From contig JAJVDF010000498.1 in NCBI GenBank assembly GCA_022410635.1, positions 803,208 to 867,207 on the forward strand: a stretch of DNA of 64,000 nucleotides, given 5' to 3'. Below, piece after piece: positions 42,176 to 53,335 of this stretch; the first letter of the stretch is position 1; every line of letters starts with the position of its first letter. The notes beneath the pieces are model-generated. The model did not search any database. It saw only the letters and a list, made by a program, of their open reading frames with translations, and was not told the origin of the DNA. The translations under genes were made by a program, and so were the position numbers. The stretch comes from Tretioscincus oriximinensis. Taxonomy: Eukaryota > Chordata > Lepidosauria > Squamata > Gymnophthalmidae.

Positions 42176-42780
42176 TATTTATTTATTTATTTACATTTTT
42201 ATACCGCCCTATACCTGTAGGTCTCAGGGCGGCTAACAATAAGGCCATCATTTTAACACAATAAAAACAACCTTTTCTAAAAATGGGGAGGAGACAGTAG
42301 TTTTCTAGTCAAAGGCCAGGCCAAAGAGGTGCGTCCTTAAGCATTTTCTGAAAGTGCACAGAGATGGTGATTGACACACCTCAAGGGGGAGANTATTCCA
42401 TAGTCTNGGGGCTGCCACAGAGAAGGCCCTATTCCGGGTTCCCACCCTCTCTGCCACTGAGGGTGGTGATACAGTCAGGAGGGCCTCCTCTGCAAATTTT
42501 AGGGCACGAGCAGGCTCATATGGAAGAAGGCGTTCCTTTAGAGTTAACACCTTGAATTGGGCTCGGTAGCAAATTGGCAGCCAGTGCAGCTCTTTCAGGA
42601 TCNGCGTGTTGTGTGTCCGGCCATATGTTCCGGTCAGCAGTCTAGCGGCTGCATTCTGCATCAGCTGCAGCTTCCGAACCATTTTCAAGGGCAGCCCCAT
42701 ATAGAGTGCGTTACAATAGTCCAACCTGGAAGTTACCAGAGCGTGGATCACATGTCTATGAAAGTTCATGCTACATACTA
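42176..42780 (-). pseudogene. L2-type LINE, ORF2 C-terminus and 3' end
   Basis: Minus-strand frame of 154 residues from 42769 to 42305, with three X residues from Ns and one intact run. It carries ALVTSRLDYCNALYMGLP, KLQLMQNAAARLLTG, ILKELHWLPI, RAQFKVLTL and the terminal FRKCLRTHLFGLAFD. These motifs are characteristic of the segment after the reverse transcriptase core in L2-clade LINEs. The 3' UTR (42304-42176) ends TATAGGGCGGTATAAAAATG and (AAATAA)n. The 5' end is truncated near 42780. The element's tail is closely shared with SINE-A, which makes this family its likely mobilising partner. It is incomplete and cannot encode a working enzyme. Confidence 0.85.
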
Positions 42781-43487
42781 TTTGTCCCTTGTTAGTCTTT
42801 AAAGTACTATGAATCCTCCCTTGCTAGCTTATTTATTCCAGTTATGAAGGAAAGGACCTCCCAGTGCCTTGTTCAAAATCCCCCCTAATAGCCAAAAATG
42901 TACCAGATCAATGTTGATTGCTTTGGACCACGTATCTGGAATACAGAAAATCTGGCATTTGAGCAGCTTCCAAGGGGGAAGGGCCTCTTGCAGAACTATA
43001 ACACTTATGGTGTAAAAGAAAGCCCAGGCTTAACTTGATTCGTTTCTGATCCATTGTGCAGAGAGTGAGGAACAACTGAAGCAACTCTTCCTTTGCACTG
43101 TTGTTCCATAACATGAATTCTATTCTAACTCCTCTGCCCATCAGCTTCAAGGAATCCTAGTGTTGTATAATAGAGAAAATATTTTTTCTATATGCACCTT
43201 ATCCATCCCATGCTTGTTTTTATACACTTCAGACTGACCACCTCTTTAACACTGTCTTTTGAGGATATTATCTATTATTTGCTCTGGAATGTGCTTCCTT
43301 TTTCCTTGTGTACTGTTTGTGACTACAAAAGTGCAGAAAAGAGTAAAGTTTCTTGTTTCCATTGATGTGGGTTGGGCGGGGGAGAATGTAACAATATTGT
43401 TTTATGTAGGAATCATTCTTTTCTTAACAAGACTCACTAGCAATATTTAAAATGCCTTTTCCTTTCAAATATTTGTTTCAAGTTCAG
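42781..43487. other. Unannotated stretch
   Basis: 43150-43260 has TAATAGAGAAAATATTTTTT and ATGCACCTTATCCATCCCAT, a scrap of the antisense CR1 3' region near 47815 and 61860. Otherwise nothing. Confidence 0.45.
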
Positions 43488-43495
43488 GTCCTGTT
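43488..43495. repeat. 8-bp target-site duplication, left copy
   Basis: GTCCTGTT, repeated exactly at 44072-44079. Confidence 0.85.
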
Positions 43496-44071
43496 TAGGG
43501 CTGCCATATTTTGGCAGCCCAAAACCGGGATGTGGGGGGGGGGGGAGGACGCACACACACACACGGACGCTTGCAGTGAGACAGGCAGAACCTTTCTTCT
43601 GCCTGTCTCACCACAAGTGTCCGTGTGTGTGTGTGCATGCGCGTAACTGCTCCAATGCTGGAGGCGAGGTTTTGCGCGTATGCTAGCGCGTCAACTCNCC
43701 TCTAGCGGAGGAAAAATGCCTGGGTTTGTGACAGGAGAACAGAGCTATTCTCCTGTCACAAACCCAAGCATTTTTCCTTTGCTGGAGGCAAGTTGGCGCG
43801 CTTTGCAAGCAGTCACGTGAAACTCCGCCTGCAGCATTGGAGCAGCTATGGCACACTCCAAGGCCCCTTCCAGGACTCCAGAAAGCATTGCAGGCCCACA
43901 GCCGTCAGCTCTGATGGCTGCTTTGCCTTTAAAATTCTGCATTTTTACATTCCCCNATGCAGCATCGGGGAATGTAAAAAGCCGAGATTTTAACTTAAAA
44001 CCCAGAGGGGCCTATATTTTAGTCCCCCAAACTGGGATTGTCCCGTTTTTCCTGGACGTATGGCAACCCTA
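43496..44071. mobile_element. hAT-like element with four internal hairpins, 576 bp
   Basis: Ends TAGGGCTGCCAT and ATGGCAACCCTA, with 8-bp target duplication GTCCTGTT on both sides. Inside are four separate inverted repeats: 9-bp arms at 43498-43506/43512-43520; 15-bp arms at 43576-43590/43597-43611; 19-bp arms at 43721-43739/43748-43766, extended outward imperfectly; and 19-bp arms at 43942-43960/43962-43980. A (CA)n run and its (GT)n partner flank the second hairpin. No transposase is encoded. The serial hairpins are unusual for a MITE, which normally folds as one. Confidence 0.8.
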
Positions 44072-44079
44072 GTCCTGTT

Positions 44080-45082
44080 GTGTTGCATTTCTATAGTTTA
44101 GTATTTTCTCAAAATGTCAATTCATTTGTCTCTTAATATGTTCATAATTATTTCTTGTAAAATAATGAACAGAAAGCAAATGTTTAATTTAGTATGTTGT
44201 GAGTTAAAAGTCCATCAATGGGAAATATGTTGAAATTAACATTGAAAAACAGAGCACATGAAAGGCTTCCATTGCTGAAAGTTACTTTTATCAGCTCCTA
44301 GCACAACTGCTCTCTCTCTTTCTCTCTCTCTCTCTTTCTGTGCTTAAACCAAAGATTGAGAGACTTTCCTGCATTAATCTGAGCCTAAAAGTAGTCATTT
44401 AATCTGCCAAGGCTCATTTTAACCATAGCATTTAAAACATTCCTGATTTAAAGTGTTCCCTAGTCTGCACAAATCATCAGATAAAAGAAATCCTTTCAAT
44501 AATAGTATTTCATTTTGAATTTCAGCAGTCCATTTAGTTTTGATATTACAAGACTATTAGCTTTATATTCTTGCACTGCAAATGTTGATGGGTTCTGACA
44601 GCTGTCACTGAGGAACTGAAAGAGATGAGGCTTTCAAACTGAATAAAATATGATTGTACTGAATAGGGTGAAAATTTATTTTGCTTCATAAAATCCACGA
44701 ACTTGATGTCATGCATGTGAGCTGGGCATGAGATGAAAAGCTAAAAAATCTAAGCAGCAAAGCTGTGATCCTAAACATATTTGCAATGATGAAAGTTTTA
44801 TTGGGTTTACTGGGATTCAAACTTCTGTTAAACTGAAGAGGTAAAATAAGCTCCCAGTTTTTCTCTAGCTTTCCTTTTTCTTAAGAACGTTCTTCGGTTT
44901 TACCCTGTTATTAAAATGACTGCTAGGAAAAAAAAATCCAAAGAAATAATATGCTCTTCTTCATAAGCCTACAGATTTCTTCTCTTCCCCAAACATTTTG
45001 AACACTTTAGTAGCTCATCACAGCAATTTTCCTACAGTATTATTTCAGAAACTGGACTGAAACATAAAATCTTTGTTTGCCA
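44080..45082. other. Unannotated stretch with CT run
   Basis: (CT)n at about 44308-44338. Remaining sequence AT-rich and unrecognised. Confidence 0.5.
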
Positions 45083-45103
45083 TTTATCAGTTATTAATTA
45101 TTA
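45083..45103. repeat. 21-bp direct repeat, left copy
   Basis: Begins TTTATCAGTTATTAATTA and repeats exactly at 45269-45289. It flanks a GC-rich insert and is the expected form of a long target-site duplication. Confidence 0.85.
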
Positions 45104-45268
45104 TGCGACGCTGCTTCTTATATAGCAGCGTCGCACAGGAAATACGCCATCGCCGCCATGTTTTGGGAGGTCACTTCCGACCTCCCCAAACATGGCGGGC
45201 GCCATGTTCCTCCCGCCGCCAGCTCGCCCCAGCAACAACTGACCTGCGCCAGGAGCAGGTCGGTCTTT
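45104..45268. mobile_element. CpG-rich 165-bp insertion with three hairpins
   Basis: Sits between exact 21-bp direct repeats and differs sharply in composition from the AT-rich surroundings, with about 15 CpGs in 165 bp. Three hairpins: perfect 12-bp arms at 45104-45115/45124-45135; 19-bp arms with one mismatch at 45154-45172/45179-45197; 7-bp arms at 45241-45247/45255-45261. YY1-like sites (AAACATGGCGGG and two inverted CCGCCATGTT or GCGCCATGTT) and an ETS-like CGGAAGT (minus strand) are present. The plus strand ends in T residues, so it may be an antisense retroposed RNA with a short A tail. The family is unknown to me. Confidence 0.6.
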
Positions 45269-45289
45269 TTTATCAGTTATTAATTATTA
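45269..45289. repeat. 21-bp direct repeat, right copy
   Basis: Exact copy of 45083-45103. Confidence 0.85.
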
Positions 45290-45404
45290 ATCTAAACATT
45301 TTTACAGAATTAGAAACTTATCTGTTTTACTATTTGCATGCAGATGGTGGTAGTTTAATACATTACATACTAGGGGAATTAGCCTGTTGAATTGTGGTAA
45401 ATCA

Positions 45405-45600
45405 ATGGAATTTAGCTCCTCCTCCCCTTTTCTCCCATTCATTCCTCCTTTGCTCCCTTCCAGCCCTCTTTCACTTGCCACTTTCTTTTATTCCTTCTTT
45501 CTCTTTCCATCCTTCTTCCTTATCTTCTGTCTTTTCTTTATTCTTTTTTTCTCTACTTCCTTTTTTCCTTCCTTCCTTTCCTCCTTCCTTCTTCCCATCC
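45405..45600. repeat. CT-rich polypyrimidine tract
   Basis: CCTT, TCTTT and CCTCC units over nearly 200 bases. The long Phe/Ser/Pro frames over it are compositional. Confidence 0.85.
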
Positions 45601-45604
45601 TTGT

Positions 45605-45760
45605 ATCATTGTTCTCTGGAGGCTTTCAAAGTTCCNAGCACTTTTGGTTGTTATACTTTAGAATGTTGGACTTTCTGGTATGTGTTTTATTATATTCCCT
45701 GTTCCTTGGAGGCACTGTTGTTTTTTTAGTCTGTTGCATCCACCTGAGACCTTAAAAACG
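45605..45760. repeat. Dispersed repeat related to 13265-13500
   Basis: TTCTCTGGAGGCTTTCAAAG and GGTTGTTATACTTTAG match the minisatellite unit at 13317-13365. It ends in a CCTGAGACC...AATGAATGAATGG stretch that may be an old L2/SINE-A tail. Confidence 0.5.
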
Positions 45761-47423
45761 TAAATATATGAATGAATGAATGGATAAATAAGTAAGATTC
45801 AAGAGGAACAGTAACTTCAGAATTATCATTTTTTCTCTAGATAGCAGGACGTGTTTTGAGACACAAAAATAAGAAGAGGAAGAGGAGGAAGAGGAAGATG
45901 AATGTTGTGAAATTAGTCATGGCTCTAAAATTATATGCAGGTATCATGAATATGAATACAGAATGGAAGAACAGACACTTTTTTCTAAGGTTAGTTAAGA
46001 AAGAGTCCTAGGTTCAACAATGGTCAAAAATCGGATCAGATAAATAAGACTAGCCTAATTCTGGAGTTATTGTCATAAACCATAAAATAACAATAGACAA
46101 AAAGTTTAAAATGAAAAGTCATATCTTGAGTTATAAACTTGTAACATTGTTGCATAATTCTTACATTATCTAAAGATTCAATACATAGTAGTTCCTTGGT
46201 AATCCGTGGGGTTCAATAAGTGTCCCAGTAAAAGAAATTTTGATTTTCTATATATTTAATGACATTCAAAGGTGTAATATCAAAAGCAGTGGTAGCTTTC
46301 TCTGCATTAAATTAAGTTCAATAGGTGTTGTATCAAAAGCAGAGCTAACACTGACAGCTGCACTGCCAATGGAGGAAGGGATGTTGGTTATATTTATAAC
46401 TATGCTTTTAAATGGCAAAGAACTTCTTGACTTAATCACTAGAGCATCATGTTCTGTTGCAAATGACAGTCATTATGTTCTTCATTCATTGTGCTTAAAG
46501 GAAATTGTTAAATTTCAGTTATAAAAAGTAACAGATTTGCCCTGTAAATCCACCAATTAAAAGTTATATGAATCATTCACTTAGTTTTGTCCATCGAACA
46601 TTCACTCTGTGTGATAACTACTCCAGTATTATTGAACTAATAATATACAGCATTGTAAATTGGATAGATATTTTTGTTCTTTTAAATTTTTAGTAAAATT
46701 AACAACTTGAAAATTGAGGGGTTTTTTATATACTAATAGTTGTAGAATTACTTGAAGAATAATATTGCAGCATTTTTATGAGTGAATTAATACATTTATT
46801 CATCAAAGCAATTCAGTGATCTCTTAATCATATTCAGGAATGAGTGATACTTTAGAGATCTAGGCTTGTAAATATAGTAGTTAAGATACTTTAAGAAAAA
46901 ATTAACTATGAAATTCTCATCTTACTAAATTCCTCAAAATAAAGCTCAAACTGGTTTCGTAAAGAAAAATACAAATTGCATCAAAACTGGTATATTAATG
47001 AAAAAATAAATAGAAATATATTTGACTCTGAGANAAGATTGTTAGGGTATGAATAGATAGAGTCCCCCAACCCACCCCCCAAACATCACCTTTAGAAAAT
47101 TCACCCCTTCTGGATCCGAAAGCATAGGTAGGCATTCAAACCTAAAAATAATTGTTTCACATTCCTTCCCATCAGACATTAGCAATGTCTTTCTATAAAC
47201 AAATGTTACTGATTAACTGCTACCTACCTGTCTCTGATCTCTGGGACCATGCTGTATGTTTTCATGCTGCAGTTGATTAGATTATCTCTTCTCAATGTGG
47301 CTGAAAAGAACAGATACCATCATGAGTTCCCAACTGAGGAAAAGACAGCTTCTCCAAATCTTTGACTTAAGTACTATTTTTCTAGCATCTCTCGTATTTT
47401 TAGTATTATTGAATACTGATCGT
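45761..47423. other. Unannotated AT-rich stretch
   Basis: Contains a GAAGAGGAAGAGGAGG run at 45872-45898. The 94-codon frame at 46240-46524 lacks any recognisable motif; it spans a short internal near-repeat (GGTGTAATATCAAAAGCAG and GGTGTTGTATCAAAAGCAG). Confidence 0.45.
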
Positions 47424-49790
47424 CTTAAGAGCATAAGAAGATAAGNGGAGCCATACTGAATAGGGCCAGAGCCCACCTAGTCCAGCATTCTGTGTCACAC
47501 ACAGGCCCAGCAGATGCACTTGGGCAGATTGATCAGAGGAAAGCAAAATATGCACCTGTTCATGACTCCCTGCAAATAGCATTTTAGGAGCAGTACCTGC
47601 TTCTCCTTCCTGGAGGCAGCATCCCATCCTACTACCCATCCTACTACCCATTTATACCGTTAGTGTCCATAAACCTGTCTAGTCCTGNCTTGAAGCTATC
47701 CAAGCTGTTAGCTACCACCACCTCTTCAGGAAGTAAATTCCACAGGCCAATGACCCTCTGGGTGAAAAAATACTTTCCTTTGTCTGTTCTCACTTTTCTG
47801 CCCTCTGGTCCTAGTGTTGTATAATAGAGAAAACATTTTTTCTCTATTCACCATGCAGAATTTTGTACACTTCAATCAGATCATCTCTCAAACGTCACCT
47901 TTTGAGGCTGAAGAGGCCCAGATGTTGCAACCTGACTTCATAAGGGAGGGGCTCCAGACCCTTGATCATTCTTGTTGCCCTTTTCTGCACCTTCTCTCAT
48001 TCCATAATATCCCTCTTGAGATGTGGTGACCAGAGCTGAACACAGTATTTCAAATGTGGCCTCACCACAGATTTATAAAGAGGCAAAATAACATTTGCTG
48101 ACTTGTTTTCGATTCCTTTCCTAATTATCCCCAAAATGGAATTTGCCATTTTTGCTGCTGCTACACACTGGGTTGACATCTTCATTGAATTGTCCACCAA
48201 CACACTAAGATCCTTTTCTTGCTCGGTCACAGAAAGCTTGGTTCCCATCAGTTGATAGGAGAAACTGGGGTTCTTTCCTCCAATGTGCATGAGCTTGCAC
48301 TTGCTTAAATTGAAGTGCATTTGCCANTTTGATGCCCACTCACCCAATTTCAATAGATCACTTTGAAGTTCCTTACAATCATTTTCAGTTTTCACTACCC
48401 TGAACAGTTTAGTGTCATCAGCAAACTTGGCTACTTCAGTATTTAACTCGTCATTCAGATCGCTTATGAATATATTGAAAAGCAAAGGTCCCCTGGGGTA
48501 CTCCACTTCATACCTCTTTCCACTCAGAGAACTGTCCATTTATTACTCTCTGTTTTCTATCTTTTAGTCAGTTTTTCATGCTGGACAAAGTCTGTCCTCT
48601 TATACCATGAGTGTGGAGCTTTTTTAGGAGCCTTTGGTGAGGGACTTTATCAAAAGCCTTCTGAAAATCTAGATATACAATATCAACTGGATCCCCTTTA
48701 TGTTAACACCCTTAAAGAATTCTAGTAGTAAGGCATGATTTACCTTTGCAGAAACCATGCTGAATTTCATTCAACAATGCGTGCTTCTCCATGTGTTTAG
48801 TAATTTTGTTCTTAATTATGGTTTCCAACACTTTACCTGGAAGTGATGTAAAACTGATGGGTCTATAATTTCCAGGAGCACCCCGGGATCCATTTTTAAG
48901 ATTGGTGTTACGTNANCAACCCTCCAATCTACTGGTACTGTGTCTGATCTTATGGAAAGATTAAATATTTTGGTCAGAAGTTCAGCAATTTCACACTTGA
49001 GTTTCTTAAGAATTCTTGGATGAATGCCATCTGGCTTTGGGGTTTATTAATGATCAGCTTATTAAGGTTAGCAAGGACCTCCTCCCTTGTTATCTCTCTC
49101 CAGGTTAATTCCTCTGGTGTTCTTCCTGAGAAGACTAAATCTGTTGCAGGGAAATACCCTNTGTCTTCTTCAGTGAGGAACCCTGGTTGGTTCTAAAACT
49201 ACCTGCTCTAGGAAGTAATCAGTTAGCATGTCTAAGAATTTTATTTCTTTTTCATGAATTGAACAAGNGTTTGCCCAATCAATGTATGGATAGTTGAAGT
49301 CTCTCATTATTACTACTCTTCCCTTTTTGGAAACTTCAATGACCGGATGTTCCAAATGAGTATCACTTTCAGGTGTTTAGTTAGGCCGATAGCATACTCC
49401 CAATATTAGATTTATTTTCTGACCTGATAATGCTATCCACAATGCTTCTGTGGATGGGTTTGTTTTATCTGGAAATTCAAGTTTGTAGGATTCAATCTCT
49501 TCTTTAACGTACAAGGCTAGACTACCAGCAGGTCACCCTTTCCTATCTTTTCTGTATAGTTTGTAACCTGGTATTACTGTATCCAATTGGTTTTCTTCTG
49601 TCCACCAGGTTTCAGTTATGTCAATAATATCGACATAATTGTCATTCACTAAGCATTCCAACTCCCCTATTTTTGTTTGGAGGCTTCTGGCATTTTCATA
49701 CAGGCATTTATATGCGCTTCTGCGGTGCAAGTTTGGCCTAATATATTTGTGTGAAACTACAGTTTGCTCATTACAGTTTTTGCTTGAATA
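47424..49790 (-). pseudogene. CR1 LINE ORF2 and 3' UTR (broken)
   Basis: The 3' two thirds of a nearly full-length CR1, read from right to left. The endonuclease start is at 49730-49533 (frame with LYENARSLQTKIGELECLV, IIDITETWWTEEN, PGYKLYRKDRKG). The middle of the endonuclease is at 49355-49170 (VVIMRDFNYPYIDWAN). A reverse transcriptase entry is at 48927-48712 (NYRPISFTSLPGKVLE, NEIQHGFCKGKSCLT). The RT catalytic box FADDTKL is near 48425-48405, within the 180-residue frame 48539-47997. After the RT, YKSVVRPHLKYCVQLWSPHL is followed by the 3' UTR down to AAGAAGATAAG near 47430. APE-type endonuclease and RT together nick DNA and copy the RNA at the target. Frameshifts and stops separate the blocks, so it is dead. 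Confidence 0.88.
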
Positions 49791-50995
49791 CTACAACCAG
49801 GTTCTCAGCAAATACCTGGAAACGCGCTTTGGGCGTCCAGGAATTGGGGGCAAAGGGAATGGCCAGTAGGCAGCCGGTGCGGCATCTTTTCTTCTGGGGT
49901 AAAATTGCCCCAGGAATGCTCGCTCCAGCTGCATGAGAGCTAGGGAGAGGCGGAGNCAACCCTCCAATCTACTGGTACTGTGTCTGATCTTATGGAAAGA
50001 TTAAATATTTTGGTCAGAAGTTCAGCAATTTCACACTTGAGTTTCTTAAGAATTCTTGGATGAATGCCATCTGGCTTTGGGGTTTATTAATGATCAGCTT
50101 ATTAAGGTTAGCAAGGACCTCCTCCCTTGTTATCTCTCTCCAGGTTAATTCCTCTGGTGTTCTTCCTGAGAAGACTAAATCTGTTGCAGGGAAATACCCT
50201 NTGTCTTCTTCAGTGAGGAACCCTGGTTGGTTCTAAAACTACCTGCTCTAGGAAGTAATCAGTTAGCATGTCTAAGAATTTTATTTCTTTTTCATGAATT
50301 GAACAAGNGTTTGCCCAATCAATGTATGGATAGTTGAAGTCTCTCATTATTACTACTCTTCCCTTTTTGGAAACTTCAATGACCGGATGTTCCAAATGAG
50401 TATCACTTTCAGGTGTTTAGTTAGGCCGATAGCATACTCCCAATATTAGATTTATTTTCTGACCTGATAATGCTATCCACAATGCTTCTGTGGATGGGTT
50501 TGTTTTATCTGGAAATTCAAGTTTGTAGGATTCAATCTCTTCTTTAACGTACAAGGCTAGACTACCAGCAGGTCACCCTTTCCTATCTTTTCTGTATAGT
50601 TTGTAACCTGGTATTACTGTATCCAATTGGTTTTCTTCTGTCCACCAGGTTTCAGTTATGTCAATAATATCGACATAATTGTCATTCACTAAGCATTCCA
50701 ACTCCCCTATTTTTGTTTGGAGGCTTCTGGCATTTTCATACAGGCATTTATATGCGCTTCTGCGGTGCAAGTTTGGCCTAATATATTTGTGTGAAACTAC
50801 AGTTTGCTCATTACAGTTTTTGCTTGAATACTACAACCAGGTTCTCAGCAAATACCTGGAAACGCGCTTTGGGCGTCCAGGAATTGGGGGCAAAGGGAAT
50901 GGCCAGTAGGCAGCCGGTGCGGCATCTTTTCTTCTGGGGTAAAATTGCCCCAGGAATGCTCGCTCCAGCTGCATGAGAGCTAGGGAGAGGCGGAG
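48917..50995. repeat. Identical 1039-bp tandem duplication
   Basis: 48917-49955 and 49957-50995 are identical as far as I can read, joined by a single N at 49956. Unknown bases fall at matching places: 49161 with 50201, and 49267 with 50307. The repeated unit contains the CR1 endonuclease region and about 200 bases of the adjoining insertion. Matching Ns suggest that both copies derive from the same reads. Confidence 0.92.
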
Positions 50996-51780
50996 CATCA
51001 GCACTGGTATTTAAGCACGCCTCTGCCCTCACTAGATGCTGTTGCAATGAGAAATCAAGACCCTCCCTTTCCCTTTCCTGTCATAGTATGGTGGGGCAGT
51101 AGCGCATCTCGGCTGGCCTGATGGGATAGTTTTAACTGGTGGACAGATTTCCCTTAACTATCCCAAAAATGTTGTGAGGGCCCCTCTAAAGGGGTTCAGC
51201 ATCACATGGCTTGCCTAAGGCACGGAATGAAGCCAATCGTGATCCTGAATTGGGGAGAGGGTGCTTCAATATAGGCTGCCGTCTTGAGAGCCCNGAAAAA
51301 ACCTCCTTGATCCTCGTTTGGTCCACCTCAAGCATTGGGCTGGGTGGAGCTCACTGAGGTGCCAACTGGTGACTGCCTTAAGCAAGGGCTGGGCAGAGTT
51401 GGGCACGTGAGCAAGTTGGGTGTTACCTGTCTGGTGCTGGGTGGGCCAGGCGGGGCTNNCGGGAAGCGAGCAGCGGATGTGGCCATTCCAAAGGGTGAAT
51501 GGCGTTAGTCCCTGGAGCGCCCCAATGTGGGGCTGTGCGGGACTGTCAGCCAGATGCGCTTCCTTACACACTCCTACCTCATACTATGGCCTTTTATAGT
51601 TCCAATTTTGTTCTATGATCCGATAATGTTCTATGATCCAATTTTGTTCTATGATCCGACGTTATACTTGAAGACAATTGTATATTAAGTTTAATAAATG
51701 TTATATTATTACTGTATATGGTCTCACGGTGCCTGTTTCCCTTTAGCCCACCAATTTCATTTACATTTACAGTATCTCAA
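49790..51780 (+). mobile_element. LTR-like insertion dividing the CR1
   Basis: Foreign sequence between CR1 ORF2 (ending near 49790) and ORF1 (starting near 51781), counted after allowing for the 1039-bp duplication. It has a GC-rich first half, TATTTAAG at 51008-51015, a three-unit tandem of TTCTATGATCC-containing 18-mers at 51611-51660, and AATAAA at 51693-51698 followed by TGTATATGGTCTCACGGTGC. The TATA-to-polyadenylation order fits a long terminal repeat on the plus strand. I could not define TG...CA ends or a target duplication, so the class is uncertain. Confidence 0.45.
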
Positions 51781-52676
51781 ACAAGATGCTGCCCAGCTCC
51801 TGTCAGCTTTTCACCAGATATCAGTTTAAAAGCTGCTCTGCAAGCTTTTTAATATTAAGCACCAGAAATCTGGTTCCATCTTGGTTCAAATGCAACCCAT
51901 CCCTTTTGTACAGGTATGGCATGTCCCAAAATGTCCCCCAGTTCCTGACAAATCTAAATCCTTCCTCATGACACCACAGTCTTATCCATGCATTGAAACT
52001 TCTAATCTCTGCCTGTCTTGCTGGTCCTATGCGTGGAACAGGTAGCATCTCAGAAAATGCTACCTTGGAGGTCCTGGATTTCAATTTTCTGCCTAGCAAC
52101 CTAAATTTGGCTTCCAGGACTCACTGCTTGGCTCTCCCAATGTCATTGTGCCACAGGATGTGGCTTCAGCCTGGCACTGTCTAACAGCCTATCTAGATGT
52201 AGNGTGATGTCCGCAACCTTAGCATCTGGCAGTCAAGTTACCATGCGGTCAGCACGCCCATCACACACCCTCCTCTCTATATGNCTAACAATCGAATCAC
52301 CCACTACAAGAAGCCCCCCTCCCACCACCCATTGAGTACTATCCTCGGTGCAAGAGGATACTGGCTCATCATCCAAGGAAGGAACGTCCACTGAGGAAAG
52401 CTGTCCCTCTTCCTCGGTTTGATGCCCTCTCTGCCTGAGACCCCCATTCTCCAAGGCACATGGAGGGCTGCACTCCCGGGAGTGGGACGCTCCTGCTGCA
52501 TCCCTGGAGGCCTCATCCTGACGCCTATTTCTGTCTCTCTGATTCTCCAGGTCTGCTACCTTGGCCTCAAGGGAAGNAACATGTTCCCTGAGAGCCAGGA
52601 GCTCCTTGCACTGAACACACATCCATGACTTCTCACCTTTCCCATGCTGGCTCTCTACCTTCATTCCTAATGTATT
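51781..52676 (-). pseudogene. CR1 LINE ORF1 (esterase-type), broken
   Basis: Minus-strand frame 52664-52233 (143 residues) starts with a methionine and carries a Cys-pair segment (WMCVQCKELLALREHV) running into a short coiled coil (LEAKVADLENQRDRN). An acidic/Ser-rich linker follows, then VVGDSIV, the block I of SGNH/GDSL esterase-like domains. After a break, the frame 52099-51821 (92 residues) holds FSEMLPVP, a Trp-rich centre and RDGLHLNQDGT, whose D-x-x-H is the catalytic block V. In CR1, ORF1 protein binds RNA and membranes; the esterase domain is typical of this clade. Two Ns and at least one frameshift or deletion separate the two halves. The 5' end of the element lies near 52676. Confidence 0.85.
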
Positions 52677-53109
52677 TTTATTATAATTTTATTTACTATT
52701 GAAATTCGCTTCTGTTTCAAGAATAACTTGATATTTTAGATATGTTTACTAAGATATTTTTAGTAAAACTATAAAATTTGTTCCTTTAGTATATATTATG
52801 AAGAGAATTTTCTTATGGTATATTAAAATATTTAGTTTAGTTTTGTTTGTTGCTGTTGTTTTTCTAAAAACCCTCTATCTATTGGATATAATTAAAGTTG
52901 AATTTTTTTTATAACTAACAAAACTAGTTTNTTTTATTCTTATTTTTTAGCATTTTGTATANCGTTTATATATTGCACCCAATTTTAACAACAAAATTTC
53001 AGAGCTTACCCACAGCAGAGCTGTTATTTATTATTATTGGTTAATATTTTAAAAATATATATAAAATCTAAATAGAATTATCTTTTAGTTGTGGTGTAAA
53101 CCCCCAAAC
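52677..53109. other. Unannotated AT-rich stretch
   Basis: Very AT-rich. Nothing recognised. Confidence 0.5.
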
Positions 53110-53335
53110 TCCCCCTTTTTCTTGGGCTGGAAAAGGGATGTGATTGAGCTTGTTTGCTAGCTCCTTCCTCTGATTCACCAGCAAGCTCCTCCCCACTTCA
53201 GGGACTTTGTTTTGCAGGAAAAAATGCTTTTTAAACTGCTAAAAATCCCCAAACTCCAAGCTATCTCTCCTGGCGATTTTCTCCCCCTTTTCCTTGGGCT
53301 GGAACGAGGATTTGCAGATTGTTGAGGTTTAATTA
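53110..53335. repeat. Internally repeated GC-richer block
   Basis: CCCCTTTTTCTTGGGCTGGA at 53113-53132 recurs as CCCCTTTTCCTTGGGCTGGA at 53285-53304. Both have CCCCAAACTCC nearby. It could be a decayed 5' UTR of a retroelement. I do not recognise it. Confidence 0.45.

Noticed and set aside
45073..45390. 105-codon frame crossing the CpG-rich insert
   Set aside because: It runs from AT-rich flank through the insert and out again, crossing both direct repeats, so it cannot be an ancestral coding unit.
46240..46524. 94-codon frame as a small gene
   Set aside because: No recognisable domain, no upstream promoter signal, and it spans an internal near-repeat; chance is simpler.
48917..50995. Recent biological tandem duplication
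   Set aside because: Possible, but matching Ns in both copies and an N at the joint make an assembly duplication more likely.
49790..51780. Endogenous retrovirus with internal genes
   Set aside because: No gag, pol or env-like frame is visible; only an LTR-like layout, and the ends are unresolved.
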